A stretch of DNA of 17,730 bases. It comes from an uncultured cyanobacterium (GTDB lineage Bacteria; Cyanobacteriota; Cyanobacteriia; Cyanobacteriales; Chroococcidiopsidaceae). The notes under the pieces were generated by a model. It was not told the origin of the DNA. It saw only the letters and a list, made by a program, of their open reading frames with translations, and searched no databases. Both the position numbers and the translations under genes were made by a program. How positions within the stretch are numbered: the first letter of the stretch is position 1; each line of letters begins with the position of its first letter. The stretch is from contig CAMIFA010000103.1 in the NCBI GenBank assembly GCA_946221495.1, forward strand, positions 1 to 17,730, written 5' to 3'. Below, in pieces: positions 1 to 7,047 of the stretch.

Positions 1-3
1 TAC

Positions 4-49
4 ACTTCGTGAAGGCGGTAGCCTACGGCAAGCCGCGAAGCGTCTACGT
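4..49. repeat. Palindromic, REP-like intergenic repeat
   Basis: This GC-rich stretch stands out in an AT-rich gap. It has complementary outer ends (CTTCG near 6-10 and CGAAG near 36-40) and short inner self-complementary pieces such as GTAGCCTAC. The style matches the short palindromic elements scattered between genes in many cyanobacteria. It runs directly into the 20-bp inverted repeat copy at 40-59. No gene is seen before the kinase at 149. Confidence 0.5.
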
Positions 50-59
50 TAAAAAATAA
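40..59 (+). repeat. Left copy of a 20-bp perfect inverted repeat flanking the receiver-kinase gene
   Basis: Read on the opposite strand, these 20 bases are identical to 1518-1537. The core is AACGTAGACGC joined to a T6 run. The two copies bracket the intact kinase gene at 149-1489 and lie 1,458 bases apart. They may be ends of a dispersed repeat family or of a former mobile unit. No transposase is present between them. Confidence 0.75.
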
Positions 60-148
60 CTTTCACAACTCAGATGGGATTGCTATATATTCAAGAATTC
101 ATATTTGATTTTCATTACGATAAGTAGTAGTGCTATAAACAAGATTTT

Positions 149-1489
149 ATGACGGATTTGAACAACTCCCAATTAGGGTTACTAAAGACAACTGAGGTTC
201 AAGGAATTGAGATAAATGATAAATCTCAAACTGAGCCAAAAGTCAACATCCTCTTGGTAGATGACCGTCAGGAAAATTTGCTAGCGTTAACGGCTGTATT
301 AGATAGCTTAGGTGAAAATTTGGTCAAGGCAAATTCTGGTTCAGAGGCTTTAAGACAGCTGCTGAATCAAGATTTTGCGGTAATTCTCCTCGATGTTCAG
401 ATGCCAGGTATGGATGGATTTGAAACAGCGAAGCTAATTCGAACCAGAGAGCGATCGCAGCATACCCCAATTATTTTTATCACAGGACTCAATCAAAACG
501 ACACTCATATGTTCAGAGGTTATTCTATCGGCGCAGTAGACTACCTCTCCAAACCTTTTGATCCGGAGATATTGAAATCAAAGGTGGCGGTGTTTACTGC
601 TTTGTTTAAGAAAACGGCGGAAGTAAAACAACAAGCAGTTCGTCTGCAAGCCGCTAACAAAAAACTAGAAAGTGAGATTATTTCGCGTCAGCAAGCGGAG
701 GCAGCACTGCAACAAGCTAATGACAAGTTAGAAATACGAGTTGCAGAACGTACTGCCGAACTTGCAAAAGCTAACGCGGAAACTCGGAAAGCTTTGGAAA
801 AAGAAAAAGAACTGGGTGAACTCAAATCCCGTTTCGTAACGATGGCATCCCACGAGTTCCGTACCCCATTAACCACAATTTTATCTTCGGCTGAGTTACT
901 CAAACGCTACAGCCACAAGTGGGGTGAGGAGAAAAAACTTAGTCATCTACAACACATTCAAGCAGCCGTAAAACACATGACGGCATTGCTGAATGATGTG
1001 CTGCTGATTGGCAAAGCGGAAGCTGGCAAATTGGAGTTTAACCCGATATCGTTGGATGTTACTAAATTCTGCACAGAACTAGTAGAAGAAATTCAACTAA
1101 CTACAGATACTCATCATATTGACTTTCACACTCAGGGCGAATGCCACAATGCTTGTATGGATGAAAAACTGCTGCGGCACATCTTGAGTAATCTGCTGTC
1201 AAATGCAATTAAGTATTCACCCGCAGGCGGTAATGTGCATTTTGATTTAATCTTTGACCAAGGAAACGCTGTTTTCCAAATTCAAGATCAAGGTATAGGT
1301 ATTCCTGAAACAGAACAAGAGCAACTATTTAATTCTTTTCACCGTGCTAGCAATGTCGGCAATATCTCTGGTACAGGACTAGGACTAGCAATTGTGAAAA
1401 AGGCTGTTGATTTGCACGCGGGTAATATTACTGTGGATAGCGAAGTCGGGGTGGGTACAACTTTTATTGTTACGATTCCTTTGCTTTAA
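149..1489 (+). CDS. Receiver domain-histidine kinase protein (cytosolic)
   Basis: A two-component protein in which the receiver precedes the kinase. Residues 32-150 form a receiver: acidic pair D38/D39, phospho-acceptor D82 in LLDVQMPGMDG, T112 and K135. Residues 155-225 are a long Gln/Ala/Glu-rich coiled coil that replaces a sensor domain. HisKA follows with H235 in SHEFRTP, then an HATPase_c domain with N352 (N box), DQGIGIP near 380 (G1) and GTGLGLA at 408-414 (G2). There is no membrane segment or signal peptide, so it should be cytosolic and take its input through the receiver from another kinase. All catalytic residues look intact. The ATG at 149 has no clear Shine-Dalgarno sequence, but the receiver begins about 30 residues later, so a much later start is unlikely. 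The protein is similar to the broken kinase just downstream. The specific signal is unknown. Confidence 0.93.
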   Translation: MTDLNNSQLGLLKTTEVQGIEINDKSQTEPKVNILLVDDRQENLLALTAVLDSLGENLVKANSGSEALRQLLNQDFAVILLDVQMPGMDGFETAKLIRTRERSQHTPIIFITGLNQNDTHMFRGYSIGAVDYLSKPFDPEILKSKVAVFTALFKKTAEVKQQAVRLQAANKKLESEIISRQQAEAALQQANDKLEIRVAERTAELAKANAETRKALEKEKELGELKSRFVTMASHEFRTPLTTILSSAELLKRYSHKWGEEKKLSHLQHIQAAVKHMTALLNDVLLIGKAEAGKLEFNPISLDVTKFCTELVEEIQLTTDTHHIDFHTQGECHNACMDEKLLRHILSNLLSNAIKYSPAGGNVHFDLIFDQGNAVFQIQDQGIGIPETEQEQLFNSFHRASNVGNISGTGLGLAIVKKAVDLHAGNITVDSEVGVGTTFIVTIPLL

Positions 1490-1517
1490 TATAGTAATCT
1501 TATTTGATTTGTGAGAA

Positions 1518-1537
1518 TTATTTTTTAACGTAGACGC
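1518..1537 (-). repeat. Right copy of the 20-bp inverted repeat flanking the receiver-kinase gene
   Basis: This is the exact reverse complement of 40-59 over 20 bases; flanking bases differ on both sides. It overlaps the start of a degenerate repeat at 1527-1556. Confidence 0.75.
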
Positions 1538-1556
1538 AAAGGACGCAAAGAAAAAA
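1527..1556 (+). repeat. Dispersed cyanobacterial intergenic repeat (AACG...GACGCAAAG type)
   Basis: Purine-rich stretch in which the unit (G)ACGCAAAG occurs twice, starting from AACG. It resembles 9463-9494 (opposite strand) and 11797-11829, which share the layout AACG, then CGC or CCGC, then AAGAC-type units. Downstream, the text near 1571-1597 (AATCATTTAGGACTGCTATA) resembles 68-88 (CTCAGATGGGATTGCTATA). The gap 1490-1721 shows no gene. Confidence 0.5.
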
Positions 1557-2340
1557 GAAAGAGAGAGTTTTACGAATCATTTAGGACTGCTATAGTAACG
1601 AATGAATATTGTAACGCTGAATTGCTTGATAAATAGTTTGAATTGCTAAGTTTTACTGTTATTTAAAAAAATAGTCTTTTTATTAAGTGTACTGGTTAGT
1701 AATAAAAATTGATAGAACAAAATGAAAATAAGTCAAAAGTTATCTATAGGTTTTGTCGCGATCGTTACACCAATTATACTTTTTAGTGTTTTTACTATAA
1801 ACTCAATTAAAAAGGAATTAAAAGAACTTGAAAGTTTTCATAGTCCTAACTTGTACTTAATACAAAATTACGCAACAAAAGCGGCAGGGGCAGTAGAAGA
1901 AAGCTTTGCTTACATAGCATCTGGTGATCAAAGTAAAAAAAGCCTTTTTAGCATGGGCAGAAGATATTGAAACCACAGGCAAAAAACTCAGAGAAATTGA
2001 GGTTTTAGATTAAGATACAGAAAAGAAAGCACTAGAAAAAGTTGTTTTGGAACAAATAAAATTAGTTAAAAAAGTAAAAGAATTATTCGTGTCTTTTGAA
2101 TCAAAAGATTTTATAGACAAGAGAGATTATATTGAGTACAAACATATAGTTAACCAATTATTAAGTTATTACGATCAAGCTATTGAATTAGAAAAAGAAG
2201 AGGTAGATGTTAAGCAACGAACAACAATTAGTTTAGTAGAAAGAACCTTAGACAATCTAAATCTTTTAGGGCTAGGAACTATTGTTTTGGCAATTTTTTC
2301 TTTTTATTTTATAGCTAGGTCTATTTCTAAACCTGTGAAT

Positions 2341-2360
2341 CAATTGAAGTAGCAAATGGT
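2341..2360 (+). other. Probable deletion scar in the HAMP segment
   Basis: The HAMP reading frame switches here. CAATTGAA at 2341-2348 encodes both the end of PVNQL in the upstream frame and the start of IEVANG in the downstream frame. A normal HAMP has about four more residues between these motifs. Loss of 16 bases between two CAATTGAA copies would give both this sequence and this frame change. The ancestral sequence is inferred, not seen. Confidence 0.4.
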
Positions 2361-2408
2361 AATTTAGATACAGTCATAGAGCCAAAATCAAAAGATGAAA
2401 TTGGAGAT

Positions 2409-3557
2409 TTGGCAATTAGTTTTAGCCGGATGACAAAAGATTTAAAAAAATCGAGAGAAAATTTATTGTCGGCGGAAAGATATACAAACAATATTCTTAA
2501 GAGTATGAATGATGCATTAATTGTCACTTCCTTGGATGGTAGTATTATTACTGTTAACAATGCTATTTGTAAAATGTTAAAATACAAGGAAGATGAGATC
2601 ATTGGGCAACCGTTTAGAAACGTTTATTTAAAAGGAGAGATAGTTAATGAAATAAAAGCTAATAAATTACTTGACAACGCTCCTAATAGTAACTTTGAAG
2701 CAATTTATATAGCAAAAGATGGTAGCAAAATTTTAGTATCTTTTACGACTTCGTTGCTGCTTAATGAAGATGTAGAAATTGAGGGAATAGTTTATGTAGC
2801 ACAAGACATCACTGAGCGTAAGCAGGCAGAGATAGAAATTAATAATGCTCTAAAAAAAGAAAGAGAACTGAATGAACTTAAATCTCGCTTTATTACAATG
2901 GCATCTCATGAGTTCCGGACTCCACTGGCTACTATTTTATCTTCTACGGAGTTACTAGAGCATTATGGTCATAAATGGCGGGAGGAAAAGAAAATTGAAC
3001 ATCTGCATCGAGTTCAAACAGCAGTTAAAAATATGACGCAATTATTAAATGATGTGCTACTAATTGGCAAAGCAGAAGCAGGAAAAATAGAGTATAATCC
3101 TACATTGCTTAACTTGGGAAAACTTTGCCAAGATATTACAGAAGAAATGCAAGCGATCGCGAGTTTAAATCATACAATTGCTTTTACTAGTGTGGGGCAG
3201 AGTAATGATGTATTTATGGATGAAAAAGCTTTACGCCATATAATTACGAATCTGCTCACAAATGCTATTAAGTATTCTCCCAATGGTGGTACAGTTTCGT
3301 TTAATTTAATATGCGATCGCGAAACAGCGGTTTTCTCAATTCAAGATCAAGGTATAGGTATTCCCTTAGAAGATCAAGAAAAATTGTTTGAGTTGTTTCA
3401 CAGAGGAACAAATGTTAGCACTATTTCAGGTACAGGTTTAGGGCTAGCAATTGTCAAAAAGTCTGTGGATTTGTGTGGAGGCAAAATTATAGTAAAAAGT
3501 GAAGTCTCAGTTGGTACAACATTCACCGTTACACTTCCATTGAATAAACAGGCATAA
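2409..3557 (+). CDS. Surviving C-terminal kinase fragment (HAMP end-PAS-HisKA-HATPase)
   Basis: This is the longest open stretch of the decayed kinase and could still be made as a soluble kinase. The TTG at 2409 or the ATG at 2430 are the available starts; neither has a convincing ribosome binding site. From the TTG, residues 25-138 form a PAS domain ending in the usual DITERKQAE linker. HisKA has H167 in SHEFRTP, and HATPase_c has a TNAIKYSP N box, DQGIGIP and GTGLGLA. The core catalytic motifs are intact. The HisKA/HATPase part closely matches the kinase at 149-1489, for example DVLLIGKAEAGK in both. It ends 4 bases before the response regulator, so it may keep that gene translated. Whether it is translated is unknown. 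Confidence 0.55.
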   Translation: MAISFSRMTKDLKKSRENLLSAERYTNNILKSMNDALIVTSLDGSIITVNNAICKMLKYKEDEIIGQPFRNVYLKGEIVNEIKANKLLDNAPNSNFEAIYIAKDGSKILVSFTTSLLLNEDVEIEGIVYVAQDITERKQAEIEINNALKKERELNELKSRFITMASHEFRTPLATILSSTELLEHYGHKWREEKKIEHLHRVQTAVKNMTQLLNDVLLIGKAEAGKIEYNPTLLNLGKLCQDITEEMQAIASLNHTIAFTSVGQSNDVFMDEKALRHIITNLLTNAIKYSPNGGTVSFNLICDRETAVFSIQDQGIGIPLEDQEKLFELFHRGTNVSTISGTGLGLAIVKKSVDLCGGKIIVKSEVSVGTTFTVTLPLNKQA

Positions 3558-3561
3558 ACAA

Positions 3562-4266
3562 ATGAAAAAGATTTTAGTAATTGAAGATGAACCACCAGTC
3601 AGAGCTAATATTTTAGAACTACTTGAGGCGGAGGATTATGATGCCGTCGGCGCAGAAAACGGTTTTATTGGGGCGCTGTGGGCGCAGCAACATTTACCTG
3701 ATTTAATTATTTGCGATGTCATGATGCCGGAAATTAACGGGCATGAAGTTTTAAGCGCATTACGCCAAGAGCCAGCAACAGAGACAATTCCCTTTATTTT
3801 TCTTACGGCTATGGCTGATAAAGCTGATATTAGGCATGGAATTGAATTGGGAGCAGATGATTATCTTACTAAGCCGTTTACCAGAGCAGAGTTGCTAGGG
3901 GCAATTAGTTCACGATTTGCGAAACAGGAGAAACTAACAAAACAGTACAGCAGTGAACACGAACGTGCAGAAGCATTACAACAACAATTAGATCAACTTC
4001 AGCAAAATGCCAATGCTAAGGATCAGCTCTTAAAACAGTTCCAACAAGAGTTGCAAACGGCTGTACCTAAGTTGAATATGGTGATTAATATGCTGAAGAA
4101 TCTTAAAACAGGAGCACAACGCGATCGCGCCGTAAAAATTTTGCAAGAAGCGTGTACTAATGAAATTGCCCTCCTAAATCAAATGCCCAATGTAGAGGAG
4201 CTTCTTACTCCTGAGAATATCACACTTCTACGTGAGTTTAATTTAGTTGATAATCAAACAAACTAA
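3562..4266 (+). CDS. Response regulator with C-terminal coiled coil
   Basis: Residues 1-118 are a canonical receiver: acidic residues D9 and E8, phospho-acceptor D52 in IICDVMMPEING, T82 and K104 in TKPF. After it come about 115 residues with a Gln-rich coiled coil (about 125-170) and a helical tail. No DNA-binding, GGDEF or other known output domain is recognisable, so output is probably through protein contacts, or through phosphotransfer to the receiver-first kinase nearby. It starts 4 bases after the stop of the decayed kinase and was probably co-transcribed with it, which suggests that kinase was its original partner. The ATG is preceded by ATAAACAA, with no clear Shine-Dalgarno sequence. 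The length of 234 residues is ordinary for a receiver plus helical extension. Confidence 0.9.
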   Translation: MKKILVIEDEPPVRANILELLEAEDYDAVGAENGFIGALWAQQHLPDLIICDVMMPEINGHEVLSALRQEPATETIPFIFLTAMADKADIRHGIELGADDYLTKPFTRAELLGAISSRFAKQEKLTKQYSSEHERAEALQQQLDQLQQNANAKDQLLKQFQQELQTAVPKLNMVINMLKNLKTGAQRDRAVKILQEACTNEIALLNQMPNVEELLTPENITLLREFNLVDNQTN

Positions 4267-4321
4267 GGAATGATAAATCTTCAGAGTTTGAAATCAATTT
4301 AATAGCTTAAGCAGAAATTTC

Positions 4322-5722
4322 TTAGACTAAGGCTTTCAGAAGTGCCTGAAGTTTTAATTGAATTTCTGCAATTTCTTTATCTGGATCGGAACCAGCAACA
4401 ATCCCAGCGCCTGCATAAAGTCTAGCGCGATCACCGTTCATTAATGCGGAGCGGATACCGACAATAAACTCGCTGTTACCAAGGTAATCTACCCAACCAA
4501 GCGGCGCTGCATACAAACCCCGTTCAAAGCTTTCATAGCGCTTAATTTGTTCGCAGGCAATATCTCTAGCGACACCAGCAACTGCTGGGGTAGGATGAAG
4601 TGTAGCGACAATTTCTAAGGGATGCACATTTGCCGGAATTTTGGCGCTAATCGGTGTCCATAAGTGCTGAATATTTGTTAGTTGCCGTAATTGTGATGGT
4701 AGTAGTTGTGGCACAATTTTTAACTTTTTTAAGCTTTGGGTAATATAATCAATTACAACTATATGTTCACGGCTTTCCTTTTCACTACTTAATAATTTAT
4801 TTGCTAAATATGCATCCTCAGCAGGTGTTTTTCCGCGTGGTGCTGAACCCGCTAAAGCATCCGTCATTAATTCTTGATTTTGGATACTAATTAAACGTTC
4901 TGGACTTGCACCGATAAAGTTTTGTCCTTTACCGTTGCTTGTAGAAAAAATATAACAATTTGGATGGATTGCCCGTAAGTTATTTAAGGAGCTAAACAAA
5001 TTGAAAGCATCAGCTGAAATAACATCTAATGCCTGAGCAAGAACAATTTTATCTAAATGATGCGAGTTGATTAATTCTAAAGAAGCAACAACTGAGCGTT
5101 TAAAGTTAGCAGTATCAATTGGATCTGCTTGGAATTGGGATTGATAATTACTTGTGTTAGGAGCTTTTACTAAAAAAATCTTTTCGATTGTTTGGCAAAA
5201 CTGCTGAAACAAATTTTCTAAATTTACTGCTGCATCGATTACTAAATTAGCAACTAATATACAGCGATCGCGCTCACGAGCTATCTGCCAACGTGGTAGA
5301 AATACTGTAGCTGCTGGGAAGGGATAATCTGGAGTGTTGTCATCAAAAAAACCAAAAATACAGAAAAAGTGAGCGCCAGCAAAGGCATGATTTAGCTCGC
5401 CAAATGTAATTGTATTCTTCAGGCAAGATTTGATAAATTTTTGAGTGTCTATGAATCTATTTTTACCTTCTATCTTTAATTTTGCTACTGCATCAATAGC
5501 AGCGATCGCTTGATTATTGTACTTATTTTCAAAGTAAAAACTTAGTTGATTTGGTTGAGCAATTTCATTTAGCACAAGCAAGGGATCGATTGAATTGATC
5601 TCCATTGATATGCTGATAAATTGTTCACGATCTTGGAAGCAATTTTGCTGGCAAGCTAACAGAAACTGATAAATATCCTTGTAGTCTACGGAGAAATTGG
5701 CACGACAGGGTAAAACTGGCAT
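4322..5722 (-). CDS. menF: Isochorismate synthase
   Basis: Catalyses chorismate to isochorismate, the entry step of phylloquinone (vitamin K1) synthesis. The C-terminal half is a chorismate-binding domain: LDKIVLAQ with K225 as the likely general base, GASPERL at 271-277, ALAGSAPRG at 289-297, EKESREH at 314-320, HPTPAVAG at 376-383 and GAGIVAGSDP at 438-447. The N-terminal 200 residues are the less conserved barrel half. The 466-residue length fits cyanobacterial MenF rather than shorter EntC enzymes. It is not PabB or TrpE: it pairs with men genes and lacks their tryptophan-binding N-terminus. The ATG at 5722 gives MPVLPCRANF, which looks like a natural start. It is transcribed away from menA across a 419-base gap that probably holds both promoters. 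Confidence 0.93.
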   Translation of the reverse strand: MPVLPCRANFSVDYKDIYQFLLACQQNCFQDREQFISISMEINSIDPLLVLNEIAQPNQLSFYFENKYNNQAIAAIDAVAKLKIEGKNRFIDTQKFIKSCLKNTITFGELNHAFAGAHFFCIFGFFDDNTPDYPFPAATVFLPRWQIARERDRCILVANLVIDAAVNLENLFQQFCQTIEKIFLVKAPNTSNYQSQFQADPIDTANFKRSVVASLELINSHHLDKIVLAQALDVISADAFNLFSSLNNLRAIHPNCYIFSTSNGKGQNFIGASPERLISIQNQELMTDALAGSAPRGKTPAEDAYLANKLLSSEKESREHIVVIDYITQSLKKLKIVPQLLPSQLRQLTNIQHLWTPISAKIPANVHPLEIVATLHPTPAVAGVARDIACEQIKRYESFERGLYAAPLGWVDYLGNSEFIVGIRSALMNGDRARLYAGAGIVAGSDPDKEIAEIQLKLQALLKALV

Positions 5723-6141
5723 GGATGTAGAAATAGTAAATTTTTTTAAAGTTCTGTTCCTAAGTAGTGATTAAACATGGTGGTATTTCTAGAGGTACCA
5801 TATTCAGGCGACCTTTAACCACCTATGTGTCTGTTCAAATTTGATTTATCTATATCCATCGTTTCTTTACCCAAATTGGTGCTGTAGGAGCATTACCCTT
5901 GGCTAGCCTTTAGGCTAAGGCTGACAACCGACTACCTAAAAGAGCGTACATGAATCCAGACTCTAGCCTGAGTTACTACGTCTATCACACAAAGCCTGTT
6001 TTATAGACTAATTTGTGTACATAACAATAAGCAAGAGTAAATGTGCGTTGTTTTCTGGTAGTAGACGATCGCCGGAATTGTAAAAAGTTATTAAGAATTT
6101 AAAGTTTCAAAATTAGTAAGTTTTTGGTAATTTAATCGCAA
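5723..6141. promoter_or_regulatory. Divergent menF/menA intergenic region
   Basis: This 419-base gap separates the starts of menF and menA and must hold their promoters and leaders. I see no RNA gene and no convincing open frame. It contains inverted repeats at 5780-5799 (TGGTA...TACCA) and 5897-5922, and one near-HIP1 site (ACGATCGC at about 6065). The 80 bases before menA are very AT-rich. No clear -35/-10 pair could be assigned with confidence on either strand. Confidence 0.5.
5897..5922 (+). other. Two overlapping, mutually exclusive hairpins in the menA leader
   Basis: Bases 5897-5904 can pair with 5913-5920 (8 pairs, two of them G-U). Bases 5905-5910 can pair with 5917-5922 (six perfect pairs). 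The two stems share the 3' arm and cannot form together. No T-run follows, so this is not a simple terminator. It may be chance in a small GC-rich patch. Confidence 0.25.
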
Positions 6142-7047
6142 ATGACTACCAAGCTAATTTCATATCCAAACCCTAAATTGTGGATGGCGGCACTTAAACC
6201 GCCGATGTACAGCGTTGCTATTATGCCAATTTGGGTAGGAACTGCTGTTGCTTTTGCTGATACTAAAGTTATTCATGGAGGAGTATTTACTACTTTCTTA
6301 ACTGCTGCTATTTTCATTCTTGCCTGGGAAAATCTGAGTAATGATGTTTTTGATTCCGAAACTGGCATCGATCAAAATAAAGCACATTCTTTGGTTAATT
6401 TGACTGGAAACAAATCATTAATTTTTTGGATAGCAAATTTGTTTCTTTGTTTGGGTTTACTGGGGATAGTGGCGATCGCCTGGTGGCAACAAGACATCAC
6501 TTTGATTGGATTGATCATGCTATGCTGCATCCTGGGCTACAGCTACCAAGGACCTCCCTTTCGCTTAGGCTACCAAGGTTTAGGAGAAATTATTTGCTTT
6601 ATTTGCTTTGGTCCAATAGGCGTGAGCGCAGCATATTATAGTCAAACCCAAACTTGGTCAGAGACAAATTTAGCAGCCTCGATTATTGTCGGCATCGTTA
6701 CCAGCTTAATTTTGTTTTGTTCGCACTTTCACCAAGTTAAAGATGACTTAGCAGCAGGAAAGCGATCGCCAATTGTCCGGCTGGGTACAGCAACATCTGC
6801 GCGTCTGTTACCTTGGTTTGGTGGTAGTATTTATGTCCTAACCGCGTTATTTGTAGTATTTGGGATTTTCCCCGTTTGGACGCTGCTTAGTTGGATAAGT
6901 TTGCCTTTTGCCCTCAAATTATGCCGGCACGTCGGACAATATCACAATCAGCCGGAAAAAGTTAGTAACTCTAAATTCATTGCTGTAGCAGTACATTTTT
7001 GGTGTGGCTTGCTGTTGGGATTAGGATTTCTGCTAGCAGGTAGCTAA
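6142..7047 (+). CDS. menA: 1,4-dihydroxy-2-naphthoate phytyltransferase
   Basis: An integral membrane UbiA-family prenyltransferase that attaches the phytyl chain to DHNA on the way to phylloquinone, the photosystem I electron carrier. The first Asp-rich motif is NDVFDSETGID at 67-77 and the second is QVKDDLAAGKR at 198-208; both bind the prenyl diphosphate through magnesium. Several hydrophobic helices are visible, for example about 50-65, 95-115, 120-135, 150-165, 180-195, 225-245 and 283-299. The length of 301 residues is normal. The stop codon overlaps the menC start by one base (TAATG), so the two should be translationally coupled. The phytyl rather than polyprenyl donor is inferred from the cyanobacterial context, not from the sequence. 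Confidence 0.94.
   Translation: MTTKLISYPNPKLWMAALKPPMYSVAIMPIWVGTAVAFADTKVIHGGVFTTFLTAAIFILAWENLSNDVFDSETGIDQNKAHSLVNLTGNKSLIFWIANLFLCLGLLGIVAIAWWQQDITLIGLIMLCCILGYSYQGPPFRLGYQGLGEIICFICFGPIGVSAAYYSQTQTWSETNLAASIIVGIVTSLILFCSHFHQVKDDLAAGKRSPIVRLGTATSARLLPWFGGSIYVLTALFVVFGIFPVWTLLSWISLPFALKLCRHVGQYHNQPEKVSNSKFIAVAVHFWCGLLLGLGFLLAGS

Larger units (their letters stand above)
1722..3557 (+). pseudogene. Decayed membrane sensor histidine kinase (TM-sensor-TM-HAMP-PAS-HisKA-HATPase)
   Basis: Joined across frames, the region reads as one kinase. It has an N-terminal membrane helix (residues about 9-28), a helical extracytoplasmic sensor, a second membrane helix (2269-2317), HAMP, PAS, HisKA and HATPase_c. 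Three lesions break it. First, an A7 run at 1935-1941 shifts the frame; with six A's the reading continues as SKKAFLAWAEDIETTG. Second, an in-frame TAA sits at 2011-2013 inside the sensor. Third, a frame change at about 2341-2350 removes the middle of HAMP: PVNQLK runs to a TAG, while IEVANGNLD resumes in another frame. The N-terminal part is much more AT-rich than the intact kinase upstream, which fits relaxed selection or foreign origin. Three lesions at separate sites argue for true decay rather than a single sequencing error, although the A7 shift alone could be an artefact. Confidence 0.85.

Noticed and set aside
688..903. Minus-strand open frame inside the receiver-kinase gene
   Set aside because: It is antisense to the coiled coil and HisKA, and its Ser/Ala-rich composition mirrors the Gln/Ala/Glu codons of the real gene.
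40..1537. Calling the inverted-repeat-bounded kinase segment an insertion sequence
   Set aside because: There is no transposase gene and no visible target-site duplication; the repeats also blend into dispersed intergenic repeats.
5723..6141. A tRNA or other structured RNA gene in the menF/menA gap
   Set aside because: No cloverleaf with acceptor, anticodon and T-loop elements can be drawn; only short local hairpins are present.
6426..6641. Plus-strand open frame inside menA
   Set aside because: It is an out-of-frame shadow of a well-supported membrane enzyme, without membrane or domain features of its own.
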